NCBI GenBank assembly: GCA_013151645.1
Contig: JAADHU010000051.1
Span: forward strand, 174,984 to 238,983
DNA: 64,000 bases
Direction of reading: 5' to 3'
From: Gammaproteobacteria bacterium
GTDB taxonomy: Bacteria > Pseudomonadota > Gammaproteobacteria > Steroidobacterales > Woeseiaceae
Every line of letters starts with the position of its first letter. The first letter of the stretch is position 1. A model generated the notes under the pieces. That model ran no database searches, was not told where the DNA came from, and worked only from the letters and a program-made list of their open reading frames with translations. Positions 48,272 through 57,705 of the stretch are shown here, piece by piece. Both the position numbers and the translations under genes were made by a program.

Positions 48272-49240
48272 ATGCGCTACCTCTGTGGTTTTTTAATAAC
48301 TCTCATTTTCTCGGCCACGCCGCTGGCGGCCAGTGGCGCCGACATCGTAAAAGTCGACATCATCAAGAATCCCTACGGAGGACATCGAAATATTCCCGAA
48401 ATCTCGATGGGCCCGGACTACATTCACGCGGCCGGGCTCGAACGACTGGTCGCCGAATGGGGCGGCGAACTGATCCGCCCCATCCAGGATATTCGCCTCG
48501 ATGAGGAACAGGATGAACAATACGGTGCGTGGAATCGCATGGCATTGGCGAACGCCAATTATGCGGGCCTTGTTCGGCAAGGCCTGCAAGATGACTTGCT
48601 GACGATTGGGCTTGAGGCCAATTGCAACGACATCATGGGCATGCTCGCAGGCTTGAAATACACGTCCGAGGGTGACGCCCGGCGTGTAGGCCTGATATTC
48701 ATCGATGCCCATGGCGACTTCAATGTGCCGGAGACCACCTTGTCCGGCCGTCTGGGAGGCATGCCGGTCGCAGTCGCCGCCGGACACGCTCTACAAAACC
48801 TGCGCACAACCGCGGGCCTGGCTGAACCCATCCCGATGAGTGACATTGTCTGGGGAGGCGTGCGCGATCTCGACCCGCTGGAAGCGGAACGTTTCACGGA
48901 ATACGAAGTTCAGCAGTTTTCCGTGGCGGACATGCGAACACTATCCCAGGCATTGCGCAATGAAGTACAGCAGCTTGCCGATCGCGTCGATGTGATCTAC
49001 GTTCACGTCGACATCGACGTGTTGGACCCCTCGGAAGTCCCCGGCCACGATACCAAAGTCGCCGGCGGGCCAAGCAGCGAAGAGGTCGCCGCCGTGCTGC
49101 GACTTATGTTCCAAAACCCCAAAGTCGTCGCACTAGGCGTGGGCGGTACGCCCGCGGGCTCGCTCGATCCGAAGGGCGACAGCCGGCAAGCCGCCTTGAA
49201 ATTTATCGAAGGGGCCATCAAGGGAATGCAGGAACGCTAG
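48272..49240 (+). CDS. Exported arginase/agmatinase-fold protein with altered metal site
   Basis: A 322-residue ureohydrolase-family protein starting at ATG 48272. A signal peptide (ending PLAASGA) predicts export, unusual for the family. DAHGDFN and HVDIDVLDP keep four of the usual manganese ligands, and AGGPSSEEV matches the late conserved glycine/glutamate motif. The early GGDH motif is replaced (around GLEANCND) and the SGNxHG loop reads SGRLGG, so one metal ligand and substrate residues are lost. Either a modified hydrolase or a non-catalytic binder. Monocistronic as far as seen. Confidence 0.82.
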   Translation: MRYLCGFLITLIFSATPLAASGADIVKVDIIKNPYGGHRNIPEISMGPDYIHAAGLERLVAEWGGELIRPIQDIRLDEEQDEQYGAWNRMALANANYAGLVRQGLQDDLLTIGLEANCNDIMGMLAGLKYTSEGDARRVGLIFIDAHGDFNVPETTLSGRLGGMPVAVAAGHALQNLRTTAGLAEPIPMSDIVWGGVRDLDPLEAERFTEYEVQQFSVADMRTLSQALRNEVQQLADRVDVIYVHVDIDVLDPSEVPGHDTKVAGGPSSEEVAAVLRLMFQNPKVVALGVGGTPAGSLDPKGDSRQAALKFIEGAIKGMQER

Positions 49241-49258
49241 CGCGACTGCCGCGCCGGG

Positions 49259-49771
49259 CTAGTTCTTTTGCAAGGCCTTGTTGAGTTCGTTGAGGGAGTA
49301 TTCGTTCGCCTGCGCAAAGAACGAACGCATCTTTTTCGACTCCTCGCTGTCCGTGTAACCAAGCCCGACGACAGTAATTCGGCTTCGACCGGCAGAAATT
49401 GGTGAAAAATAGAACACCGTCCAGGTGTCTTTGGCCGCTTCCATGAATGCGAATCCTTCGGGAAATGTGGTCGCCTTGAGCGATATCATCCGTCCGGGAT
49501 CGAACGACAAGATCGTATTTTCAATGGTCGTAGGGTCGCCGAGCTCGCCCTCTGCATTGTAGTTTGCCCGCCATTTCCCACCGACTCTGAAATCGATCTC
49601 CGCGAGCGGGGCCACCCAGGACTGAAGCCCGGCCGTGGTCGAAAACGCCGCCCACACCGCATCAATCCCCGCGTCAATCTCGTATTCAAGAACTTCGCGT
49701 TCACCTTCTGCAACAACCGTCGAAACAGGAACAGCGACAGCAAAACAAACAACAGCGATAAAACGAATCAT
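49259..49771 (-). CDS. Exported SRPBCC (AHSA1-like) protein
   Basis: A 170-residue protein from ATG 49771 with a signal peptide ending TVVAEG and an SRPBCC/START-like hydrophobic-pocket domain (EYEIDAGIDAVWAAFSTTAG, GGKWRANYNAEGELGDPTTI, SRITVVGLGYTDSEE). Family members bind small hydrophobic ligands; cytoplasmic relatives include AHSA1. Export is the unusual point. It ends 18 bases from the convergent arginase-fold gene. Confidence 0.8.
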   Translation of the reverse strand: MIRFIAVVCFAVAVPVSTVVAEGEREVLEYEIDAGIDAVWAAFSTTAGLQSWVAPLAEIDFRVGGKWRANYNAEGELGDPTTIENTILSFDPGRMISLKATTFPEGFAFMEAAKDTWTVFYFSPISAGRSRITVVGLGYTDSEESKKMRSFFAQANEYSLNELNKALQKN

Positions 49772-49924
49772 TGGCTCACTCCGGCAATCAAGGGGACGGC
49801 TGCAATTCCGTCTCAGGAATGGACTTTCCAAGATAGCCACCCGCACACCAAAACACCAGAAAAGTTGAATCCGGCCATGCTGCCAAGTAACGAAATCCAA
49901 CTCCGCGACAGTAGCGAAATGTGC

Positions 49925-50009
49925 GCCTGAGCGAGGGTATGGGTGACACCCGCTGGGCGAGTCAAGGCCCTCCGAGCTCAGCGGGTGTCACCCATACCCT
50001 CGCTCAGGC
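49925..50009. repeat. Long palindrome, copy B (34-bp arms)
   Basis: Arms 49925-49958 and 49976-50009 pair over 34 bases with one G-T wobble. The 17-base loop reads GAGTCAAGGCCCTCCGA. It lies 11 bases after the CpxP-like gene stop. The arms also contain a nested GGGTG/CACCC. Same family as copies A and C by loop similarity. Confidence 0.87.
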
Positions 50010-50020
50010 CCGACCCAAAC

Positions 50021-50518
50021 CTACTGATCCGACCCGCTGTCCCGATCATGACCACCCCGACCCCGATGCGCACCCCGTTCCGCAAGCTTCGCACGCTGCT
50101 CGTCGCTCAACTCAGCGTTGATCTCGGCACGAATCCTGCCCATCAGAACCATGCGTGACGTCACGATTTCGCCGTTTTCGGCGGCAAGATTAGCCACAGT
50201 TGCAGAGTAGTCCGGATCACTGGTATCCAGCCCGCTCCGCGCCTCGCGATTGGCGCGTGCACGGCCTCGCAAATCATCGAGCTCCGGTTTGGCGGCCGAC
50301 AGGATGTTTTTCAGTTTTTCCTCTTGCAACTCATCAAGGTCGAGATGTCGAGACATCCGCTCGACCATCATTGACGCGTCGCGGGGACCCTCTCCTCGCA
50401 TACCGCGATGTTGCCCGTCGTGGGAACCACGGTGCCCGTCACTCTGTTCCGCGAAGCCGTTACTGGCTCCGCTAATCAGTGCCAATGCCGTCAGGACGGC
50501 GACGAATATAACTCTCAT
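50021..50518 (-). CDS. CpxP/Spy-like periplasmic protein
   Basis: A 165-residue exported protein from ATG 50518. The signal peptide ends NGFAEQ. A His/Gly-rich mature N-terminus (SDGHRGSHDGQHRGMRG) may bind metal. The helical part has the LTxxQ-type motif in degenerate form (LDLDELQEEKLKNIL and ELSDEQRAKLAERG), as in Spy/CpxP/CnrX-like proteins. It is divergent from the response regulator gene exactly as cpxP is from cpxRA in enterobacteria, so it is probably a periplasmic chaperone or feedback sensor induced by that system. Confidence 0.83.
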   Translation of the reverse strand: MRVIFVAVLTALALISGASNGFAEQSDGHRGSHDGQHRGMRGEGPRDASMMVERMSRHLDLDELQEEKLKNILSAAKPELDDLRGRARANREARSGLDTSDPDYSATVANLAAENGEIVTSRMVLMGRIRAEINAELSDEQRAKLAERGAHRGRGGHDRDSGSDQ

Positions 50519-50698
50519 AGTACTTTCTCCATTCTTGATCTTCACAGAACCACGACGTCGACATTCTTCTGCAACAGTCTCCGTCGATTGATGTTGGTCA
50601 CAGCTTAGGCTACCGAGCGTCCGCAAAGGTCAGACATTCCTGAAGCATTGCAAAGATTTGTCAATTAGCACCACAGTGTTATTGAACCGCGCAGCGGA

Positions 50699-51418
50699 AT
50701 GACCCACGATGTAATCATGAATAACGCGAACGCTGCCGCGAACATATTGATTATTGACGACGACAGGGAACTTGGCGAAATGCTGAGGGATTTTCTTGCA
50801 CCGGATCATCTCGCGCTGACCGCGTGTCTGAACGGTGAAGATGGGCTCAAGAAACTGGACACGGGTAACTACGAGTTGCTGATACTCGATATCATGCTAC
50901 CCGGAATCAGCGGTCTGGACGTACTGAAGCGACTGCGCCAGCAAAGCGACATTCCCGTCATCATGTTAACCGCAAGGGGAGACGACATCGACCGGATTAT
51001 CGGACTCGAATTCGGCGCTGACGACTATCTCGCCAAACCTTTCAATCCACGCGAACTTGCCGCACGTATCAAGGCCATCCTGCGTCGCGCCAGCCATGGT
51101 AATCAACGATCGGGACGACTTGAACTCGGTACGATTGCGCTTGATCCGCGCACTCACCGTGTCACGGTCGATGGGACCGCACTGCGTCTCACGGGTACGG
51201 AGTTTGAGATTCTACGCTGCCTGCTGGAAACCCCTGGCGAGGTGGTCAGCAAGGATCAATTGAACGAACGAGCGCTCGGGCGCCGACTGTTGCCCTATGA
51301 TCGCAGCATCGACACACACATCAGCAACCTGCGGGGAAAACTCGAGCAGGCGGGAAGCGCGAATGCATCCATTCAGAACCAGCGCGGCATCGGTTACATG
51401 CTGATACCGGGAAACTAG
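50699..51418 (+). CDS. OmpR-family response regulator (CpxR-like)
   Basis: A 239-residue regulator. The receiver domain has IIDDDREL, phospho-acceptor Asp in LLILDIMLPG (Asp64 counted from this start) and ARGDDIDRIIGLEFGADDYLAKPF. The C-terminal winged helix has LRLTGTEFEILRCLLE and IDTHISNLRGKLE. An internal ATG at 50717 is an alternative start. It is followed after 10 bases by the histidine kinase gene and divergent from the CpxP-like gene, so it likely controls that gene in response to envelope stress. Confidence 0.92.
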   Translation: MTHDVIMNNANAAANILIIDDDRELGEMLRDFLAPDHLALTACLNGEDGLKKLDTGNYELLILDIMLPGISGLDVLKRLRQQSDIPVIMLTARGDDIDRIIGLEFGADDYLAKPFNPRELAARIKAILRRASHGNQRSGRLELGTIALDPRTHRVTVDGTALRLTGTEFEILRCLLETPGEVVSKDQLNERALGRRLLPYDRSIDTHISNLRGKLEQAGSANASIQNQRGIGYMLIPGN

Positions 51419-51428
51419 GGGTCCGGGG

Positions 51429-52790
51429 ATGCGAAGTCTGCTGGTAAGAATCTTCCTGTCATTTTGGCTGATTATCGCCATCACAATCGGATTCGCGGCA
51501 CTGGGTGGCTACTACTATTCCGAGCGCATACGCCAGGCGATCGATGACTACGAGATAAGCGATACGGTAATCGCCGCAAGCACCGCGCTCGATACCGAAG
51601 GTCGTCCCGGCCTGGAATTATGGTTAAAGGACTTGCCGGCCCAATACCCTGTCACGGTTTTTGTCATTGATCAGGCAGGCATTGATATTCTGCGACGGCA
51701 CGTACCGCCACGAGTCGCTCGTATGTTGCGGCGTTTTGCGCAGCACCGAAACTCAAGCACAGGTCATCGACGCGAGCCACGCAACCTCAGGCCCGCACGG
51801 CCCTTGACGCAACTGGTCGGTCCCGATGAGGAAGTCTATACCTTGTTCGTCGTGCCGAAACGCAGCGCCTACGGCGAATGGCTCAATGAGCAAACGAAAT
51901 CGCTCATGCTGTTGCTGGCCATACTGGTCAGCGCCAGCGTGTCTTACGCACTGGCCAGAGCGATAACGCGACCGGTACACAGATTCAGACAAGCGACAGT
52001 CTCCATAGCCGAGGGCGACCTTGAAACGCGCGTCGCCGATTCGATGGGCAGGCGCAGGGACGAAATCGGACTTCTGGCACGCGATTTCGATTCAATGGCG
52101 GACAAATTGCAGCATGCGTCCGAACAGCAGATCGAGCTGTCACGAAACATCTCGCACGAGTTACGATCACCGTTGGCGAGGCTGCGGGTCGCACTGGAAC
52201 TTGCTCGCCGGCAGGCCGGTAATCTGACGGAGTTCACGCGCATCGAAACCGAAGCACAACGGCTGGATAGCCTGATCGGTCAAATCTTGAGCTATTCGCG
52301 CCTGGAAACTCGTGATCATGAAGCAGCGGAACCGGTTAACCTGGCGGAGCTGGTCCAGGATGTTGTGGAAAACGTTCGTTTTGAATGTCGCTCGGACGGT
52401 ATCGACGACGTAACGGTTCAATTCGACCCAACCTGCGAGCCGATAGTCCGGGGTTTCGCCGGCGCGCTCGGCAGCGCCATGGAAAACGTATTGCGCAATG
52501 CTGTGTATCACAGTCCGAGCGGCGGTACTGTCACGGTGCAGCTAGACCAAAGCGCGGACCAGGCGAGCATCACGGTAGAGGATCAGGGAAACGGTATTCC
52601 CGACGATGAACTCGACATCATTTTTGCACCTTTCTACCGAACCCGCGACGCCGCCACAAAAGCATCATCGCAGGGCACCGGGCTTGGACTGGCCATCGCA
52701 AAACGGGCGATACTCAAGAACAAAGGAACGATAAAAGCGAGCCATGCGAGCAAGGGCGGTCTGCGAATCGAAATTCGCTTGCCGATCTAG
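51429..52790 (+). CDS. Sensor histidine kinase (CpxA-like)
   Basis: A 453-residue membrane kinase. Two membrane helices (about 5-25 and 155-178) flank a periplasmic sensor region. HAMP (about 180-235) is followed by the H-box SRNISHELRSPLARLR with His243. The N-box, DQGNGIPDDELD and GTGLGLAIAKRAI complete the ATP-binding domain. It would phosphorylate the adjacent regulator. Its stop overlaps the stop of the convergent PP2C gene by four bases. Confidence 0.92.
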   Translation: MRSLLVRIFLSFWLIIAITIGFAALGGYYYSERIRQAIDDYEISDTVIAASTALDTEGRPGLELWLKDLPAQYPVTVFVIDQAGIDILRRHVPPRVARMLRRFAQHRNSSTGHRREPRNLRPARPLTQLVGPDEEVYTLFVVPKRSAYGEWLNEQTKSLMLLLAILVSASVSYALARAITRPVHRFRQATVSIAEGDLETRVADSMGRRRDEIGLLARDFDSMADKLQHASEQQIELSRNISHELRSPLARLRVALELARRQAGNLTEFTRIETEAQRLDSLIGQILSYSRLETRDHEAAEPVNLAELVQDVVENVRFECRSDGIDDVTVQFDPTCEPIVRGFAGALGSAMENVLRNAVYHSPSGGTVTVQLDQSADQASITVEDQGNGIPDDELDIIFAPFYRTRDAATKASSQGTGLGLAIAKRAILKNKGTIKASHASKGGLRIEIRLPI

Positions 52791-53608
52791 ACGGTTTTGA
52801 CCGGTTTTCGAAACAGGATCAACGACAGGTCATCGGGTTTGCTCGGCAGCGTCTTCGATTCCACGGTCATCCTGCGCAGTGCCCGGTGGACGATCACGTC
52901 CAGCGCTTTGTCCAGCGCGCCCTTGCGCATGAATGCAACGATTTCATCCCGGTGAATATTGTCGGTCAAACCATCGCTGGCCAACAGCACCGTATCTCTC
53001 GCTTTAAGCTCCACGGCCGTGCCAACGTCGATACGCATGTCGCTGGTACCAATGAAGTTGGACACCAGATGGCGGTCCGCATGGTGCAACGCCGCCCGTT
53101 GATCGAGAAACCCGGCTTCGACCGCAAACCCGGTGGGTGAATGCGCCATCGTTTGCGCCTTGATCAAGCCACGCTGGCCGACGATCATCGCCTCAGAGTC
53201 ACCGACCTGATACATGCGCGCCGTTCGCCCTTCAATCGTAACGACCGTCAGCGTCGTTGCCGAGCCATTGCCAATATCCAAAACGGCCCGGTTCGCTGTT
53301 TCAATGCCGTCCAGAATCGCTGTCCGCAGCAACATCGTCTCGGCCATGGAACGCTGTAGCGATGCTTCCAGCACCGTGATGGCCGTTTCCGATGCCCGCC
53401 GCCCGCCCGGCATGCCACCGGCACCATCAGCAATGACCAGAACCGCCGCATCCGGTCCGTACGGAATCGCTGCCACAGTATCTTCATTGTCGCTGTCTTT
53501 GTCCGGAGAACGTCCCGTGTAAGCCACAAGCGTTCCACCGGCAATCGGCATGCTGATTCTCTCGGGCTCCGCCCGCCCGTCCAATACCTTCATCACATTC
53601 GCTGGCAT
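52787..53608 (-). CDS. PP2C-family protein Ser/Thr phosphatase
   Basis: A 273-residue metal-dependent phosphatase. PP2C motifs are visible: SDNEDTVAAIPYG, VIADGAGGMPGGRRAS (metal Asp and DGxGG), VYQVGDSEA-type strand as MYQVGDSEAMIVG, and LLASDGLTDNIHRDEI. It would reverse Ser/Thr phosphorylation and lies 12 bases after a protein kinase gene on the same strand, a usual kinase/phosphatase pairing. It could also serve the kinase/FHA operon at 36-48 kb. No membrane segment. Confidence 0.9.
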   Translation of the reverse strand: MPANVMKVLDGRAEPERISMPIAGGTLVAYTGRSPDKDSDNEDTVAAIPYGPDAAVLVIADGAGGMPGGRRASETAITVLEASLQRSMAETMLLRTAILDGIETANRAVLDIGNGSATTLTVVTIEGRTARMYQVGDSEAMIVGQRGLIKAQTMAHSPTGFAVEAGFLDQRAALHHADRHLVSNFIGTSDMRIDVGTAVELKARDTVLLASDGLTDNIHRDEIVAFMRKGALDKALDVIVHRALRRMTVESKTLPSKPDDLSLILFRKPVKTV

Positions 53609-53620
53609 TTCCAGACGTTC

Positions 53621-54910
53621 CTATGAGTCGCGCCGGCGAATCGGTTCCCGGCACCAGGCACAAAAATTCCAGAAGTCACTCGCAATCCCCCAACGGCAGG
53701 CACGGCAGGATTTCTTGCTACTCGCAAGCTTCCAGGGTTTCCTGACTTTCGTGCGACACCAGGGGCAATAGCGCATGAACGCCATCATTGGCTTGCGACA
53801 ACGGCGGTTGGCACATTTCGCCGTGTAACGTTTGTCTGTGTAGAAGCGATTGGTCTCCGCCTCGAAACCCGGGCCATAACACCAGGCGCAATAGTCCCAG
53901 TCCGTCTTCACGCCGCGCTCGCATCGCGGGCAATCGGCGGGCATGCGGGTTTCCGAGCCTCGCGATGGGTGATCGAAACCGCACCAGGGACAGGCCTGCA
54001 TGCTCTCGGCCACCGGGCCCTCGCAACGGCGACATTGATGCCGTGTATCGAGTTCCTTTTTGTATTTGCGCTGAAATTCGCGCCATTGAATCTGACGCCA
54101 GGAGGTCGCCACCTTGGTTTTCTTTTTGGACACGCTTTGCCGTTGCCTGCGAGCGCGTGTCTGCATTTTCTCAAACGCCGCATACATTTGAATGGCATTC
54201 GTAAAACGGTTGGCGGGGTCGAGTTGAATCGCCCGCTGCAGGAACTCCACCATCTCCGGCCGCACGCGTGCCGTCAGCGAATCGTGCCCGGCCATCGGCC
54301 ACGTGAACGGCCATTCGGGCAGCTTCCCGGACAACATTCGGTACAATACGAGACCCAGCGAGAATACGTCCGACTGGAATTTCGGGCGTCCCATCGCCTG
54401 TTCCGGTGCGATATAGTCAATCGTACCCGAGCCGGATGCTTTCACGGTTCGCAATACCTTCTTGGCAAAACCGAAATCGGCCAGTTTCAGCTGATTGCCG
54501 GGAAACAGAATGTAGTTTTCCGGCTTGATATCGCAATGAATGATTTTGTGCTCGTGCGCGTGCGCGAGTCCCGCCAGCGCCTGCTCGGCCAGCGAAAGTG
54601 CTCGTGCCATTGAAATGCGTCGTTCAAGACGACTACCTAGTGACTCGCCGCCAAGCTCCATCGCGATGACGAAGTGATCGTCGATGTAACTCGCATTTTG
54701 CACGGCGAGAATGTTCGCATGGTGAAGCTTCGTCGCGACCCGAACTTCATGCAGCACATCGTCAATCTCGACGTGCCCTTCGATTTTCGGCAGCTTCAGT
54801 GCCACGCGCAAATTGTGAATCGTATCGAACGCCTGATACACATCGGCCTGCGGGCCGGACGCGATGCGTTTCAGGATTTTGTATTTGCCAATCTTTTGAC
54901 GAACTTTCAA
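53621..54910 (-). CDS. Ser/Thr kinase with four C-terminal zinc ribbons
   Basis: About 429 residues if the TTG at 54910 is used (product MKVRQKIGKYKILKRI, matching typical kinase N-termini); TTG 54976 with AGGA upstream is an alternative that overlaps the thiolase gene. The kinase domain has IIHCDIKPENYIL (HCD instead of HRD), LADFGFAKK and IAPEQAMG. After a basic linker the last 150 residues hold four CxxC...CxxC ribbons (CRRC...CPWC, CPRC...CAWC, CANRRC...CPWC, CRAC...CAWC). Soluble. It pairs with the PP2C gene downstream. The ribbons may read redox or metal state or bind partners. Confidence 0.87.
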   Translation of the reverse strand: MKVRQKIGKYKILKRIASGPQADVYQAFDTIHNLRVALKLPKIEGHVEIDDVLHEVRVATKLHHANILAVQNASYIDDHFVIAMELGGESLGSRLERRISMARALSLAEQALAGLAHAHEHKIIHCDIKPENYILFPGNQLKLADFGFAKKVLRTVKASGSGTIDYIAPEQAMGRPKFQSDVFSLGLVLYRMLSGKLPEWPFTWPMAGHDSLTARVRPEMVEFLQRAIQLDPANRFTNAIQMYAAFEKMQTRARRQRQSVSKKKTKVATSWRQIQWREFQRKYKKELDTRHQCRRCEGPVAESMQACPWCGFDHPSRGSETRMPADCPRCERGVKTDWDYCAWCYGPGFEAETNRFYTDKRYTAKCANRRCRKPMMAFMRYCPWCRTKVRKPWKLASSKKSCRACRWGIASDFWNFCAWCREPIRRRDS

Positions 54911-54962
54911 CAAAGCGATAGTTGTCCCGGTGCGTGGTCCGGGTTTGTTGCCCGTACAGCAA

Positions 54963-56144
54963 TCAAACCACTTCAAACAATCCTGCAGCGCCCATACCGC
55001 CACCGATGCACATCGTGCAAACGACAAACTTGGCACCGCGGCGCTTGCCCTCGATCAAGGCGTGACCCACCATGCGCGCGCCCGACATACCGTAAGGGTG
55101 ACCGACGGAAATCGCTCCACCACTCACATTTAGCAACTCATCCGGAATGCCGAGTTTGTCCCGACAGTAGATAACCTGTACGGCGAACGCCTCGTTGAGT
55201 TCCCACAGCCCGATGTCGTCAATCGTCAGCCCACTTCGCTCAAGAAGTTTGGGCACGGCAAACACCGGCCCGATTCCCATTTCGTCCGGCTCCGTTCCCG
55301 CCACCGCGATACCTCGATAAATACCCAAAGGTTCGAGGTTTTTCTTTTCCGCAAGTCGCGAATCCATGACAACCGCAGCGGATGCGCCATCAGACAACTG
55401 GCTTGCATTGCCGGGTGATATCACCCCGCCCTCAAAGACCGGTTTTAATCCCGCCAGGCCCTCAATGCTCGTATCCGGACGGTTTCCCTCATCTTTTTCC
55501 AGCGTGATGTCATGAAAACTGATATCTCCCGACGCCTTGTCCAGGACCCCCTTGCGGGTGGTCATTGGCACAATCTCATCGTCAAACGCAGCCGCTTCCT
55601 GAGCCGCGGCCGTGCGTTGCTGACTCTGCAGGGCATATTCATCCTGCAGTTCGCGCGAAATGTCGTAGCGCTTCGCAACCACCTCCGCGGTTTCCAGCAT
55701 GCTCATGTAAACGTTCGGGGCCGCCTTCAGGACGTTTGGGTCTGTCGCCCGGTACTGATTGTAGTGTTCATTCTGCACCAGGCTGATGGACTCCACACCA
55801 CCACCAACTACCACCGACATGTTGTCGTCGAGCACCTGTTTTGCGGCGATCGCAATCGCCATCATGCCCGACGAACACTGACGATCAACCGTCATGCCCG
55901 CGACCGTGACCGGCAAGCCAGCCGCCAGCAGCGCCTGCCGTGCCACATTCTGGCCGCTCGAACCTTGTTGCATGGCACATCCCATGACCACGTCTTCGAC
56001 CCGATCCGGTTCAATACCGGCGCGAGCAACGGCATGCCGAATGGCATGCGCTGCCAGTGTCGGTGCATCGGTATTGTTGAATGCCCCGCGATAGGCTTTG
56101 CCAATCGGTGTTCTTGCCGTTGCTACGATGACCGCTTCTTTCAT
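54963..56144 (-). CDS. Thiolase (acetyl-CoA acyltransferase)
   Basis: A 393-residue thiolase with catalytic Cys90 (DRQCSSGM), [10 protein letters not shown] carrying the active His, and [12 protein letters not shown] with the second Cys. It catalyses reversible CoA-dependent cleavage of 3-ketoacyl-CoA; whether it acts in degradation or acetoacetyl-CoA formation cannot be told. It follows a dehydrogenase and precedes a kinase gene. With the SDR and MaoC genes it makes a set for the last three steps of beta-oxidation. Confidence 0.94.
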   Translation of the reverse strand: MKEAVIVATARTPIGKAYRGAFNNTDAPTLAAHAIRHAVARAGIEPDRVEDVVMGCAMQQGSSGQNVARQALLAAGLPVTVAGMTVDRQCSSGMMAIAIAAKQVLDDNMSVVVGGGVESISLVQNEHYNQYRATDPNVLKAAPNVYMSMLETAEVVAKRYDISRELQDEYALQSQQRTAAAQEAAAFDDEIVPMTTRKGVLDKASGDISFHDITLEKDEGNRPDTSIEGLAGLKPVFEGGVISPGNASQLSDGASAAVVMDSRLAEKKNLEPLGIYRGIAVAGTEPDEMGIGPVFAVPKLLERSGLTIDDIGLWELNEAFAVQVIYCRDKLGIPDELLNVSGGAISVGHPYGMSGARMVGHALIEGKRRGAKFVVCTMCIGGGMGAAGLFEVV

Positions 56145-56163
56145 CGTTTTCTCCCGTTAATCG

Positions 56164-57084
56164 TCAAGCCAGCTTGATACCCAGTTCGCCAGCCGCTTTC
56201 TGCAAAAATTTCATGGTCTGGTCGCCGCCCGCCGTCAACTCTGACTGACCGTCCGTGTTTGCGATCTGTTCCCAGGCCGTCGCCACATGCTCCGCATCGC
56301 GCTCATCCGACGGCAGAAAAACGCCGGGTGTTTCCTGCACCACGACTTTCGCGAACACACCTGCGCCGGCTGCAATAATCTGCCGTGTAGGAGCATCTTC
56401 GCTGGCCATGAATATCACCGCCGGTGTCACTGCCTCCGGCTGCAACAAGCCCAGCACGTTTGCTGGCATCAAATCCTCTGTCATGCGCGTCGCCGCAATC
56501 GGTGCCAGCGAATTGACCTTGATACCGTACTTTTGTCCCTCGATTGCCAGCGTATTCATAAATCCAACCAGCCCCATTTTCGCCGCACCGTAGTTCGTTT
56601 GACCGAAGTTACCGTAAATACCGCTCGATGATGTAGTCATAACGATGCGGCCGTATTGCTGCTCCCGCATTGTTTCCCATACGGCCTTGGTGCAGTTCAC
56701 GCCACCCATCAAGTGCACATCGAGAACCAGCTTGAAATCGTCAAGTTCCATCTTGCCAAAAGTCTTGTCACGCAAGATACCCGCATTGTTCACCAGGACG
56801 TCAACACGGCCCCAACGCTCAAGGGCTTCTTTCACCATTGTTTCGACTTGCGCATAGTCGGCCACGTTCGCACCGTTCGCCAGTCCTTCGCCACCCGCCT
56901 GCTCGATCTCGGCAACCACGTTTTCAGCAGCCTCACTGGAACCTCCGCTTCCATCCCGGGTCCCTCCAAGATCGTTCACGACAACTTTTGCACCACGTCG
57001 CGCAAACTCAAGCGCATGCGACTTGCCCAGTCCGTTGCCTGCCCCTGTCACTATGACTACCTGATCGTCGAATCGAATTGCCAC
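56164..57084 (-). CDS. SDR dehydrogenase resembling MFE-2 3-hydroxyacyl-CoA dehydrogenase
   Basis: A 306-residue short-chain dehydrogenase. The nucleotide motif is VTGAGNGLGKSHA, VNDLGGTRDGSGGSSEAAE is the long insertion typical of the MFE-2/peroxisomal type, NNAG follows, and the catalytic Tyr and Lys are in NYGAAKMG. A GTG at 57084 with GAGGAA seven bases upstream is the start. It would oxidise 3-hydroxyacyl-CoA with NAD, between the MaoC hydratase gene upstream and the thiolase gene downstream. Confidence 0.91.
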   Translation of the reverse strand: MAIRFDDQVVIVTGAGNGLGKSHALEFARRGAKVVVNDLGGTRDGSGGSSEAAENVVAEIEQAGGEGLANGANVADYAQVETMVKEALERWGRVDVLVNNAGILRDKTFGKMELDDFKLVLDVHLMGGVNCTKAVWETMREQQYGRIVMTTSSSGIYGNFGQTNYGAAKMGLVGFMNTLAIEGQKYGIKVNSLAPIAATRMTEDLMPANVLGLLQPEAVTPAVIFMASEDAPTRQIIAAGAGVFAKVVVQETPGVFLPSDERDAEHVATAWEQIANTDGQSELTAGGDQTMKFLQKAAGELGIKLA

Positions 57085-57112
57085 TTGATGCTTCCTCTGT
57101 AAACCGAATCCG

Positions 57113-57571
57113 TTATTGAACAATAAAAAGGCCGAGTATCTCGGCAACCAGCGCGGGTGTATCCTCGCCCCTGACCTCGACGGTCACTTTCGTTTTGAGC
57201 AGAATCTGGCCCGGCATTTTCTCCTGTACGCTCATCAAAACGGCATGCGCACGCACCTCGCTATCGACTTTGACCGGCTGTAGAAAGCGCACCTTGTCTG
57301 AACCGTAATTAATCGCCATCACGGTGCCCGTCGGCGCAATGGCACATTCCTCCAGGAATGAAGACACCAGCGACAGCGTCAGGTAACCGTGAGCAATGGT
57401 CGTTCCAAAGGGTGTTTGCGCCGCTTTCTCTTTATCCACGTGAATAAACTGATGATCCCGCGTCGCGTCCGCGAACGTATTGATCATGGCCTGATCGACG
57501 GTCAGCCAGGCGGAGGGTTCAAGCGGCTTATCGATGTAGTCGGAAAGTTTTTCTTTGCTGACGGTCAACAT
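57113..57571 (-). CDS. MaoC-like enoyl-CoA hydratase
   Basis: A 152-residue single hotdog-fold hydratase. The hydratase-2 motif is present: FADATRDHQFIHVDKEKA with the catalytic Asp/His, then GTTIAHGYLTLSL. It would hydrate trans-2-enoyl-CoA to (R)-3-hydroxyacyl-CoA, matching the MFE-2-like dehydrogenase 28 bases downstream. Confidence 0.92.
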   Translation of the reverse strand: MLTVSKEKLSDYIDKPLEPSAWLTVDQAMINTFADATRDHQFIHVDKEKAAQTPFGTTIAHGYLTLSLVSSFLEECAIAPTGTVMAINYGSDKVRFLQPVKVDSEVRAHAVLMSVQEKMPGQILLKTKVTVEVRGEDTPALVAEILGLFIVQ

Positions 57572-57705
57572 TTTACGTGTGTCCTGACGGCGCTGGCGGG
57601 CTGGCCAGTGTACAGTGAAAAAGATGAAAAAGGATCAGGGGTGTGCGACGGAGGGGGGGACCGGCGGACCTTTTTTTGAATGGGTGCGGGTGAACTGTGG
57701 TGGGA

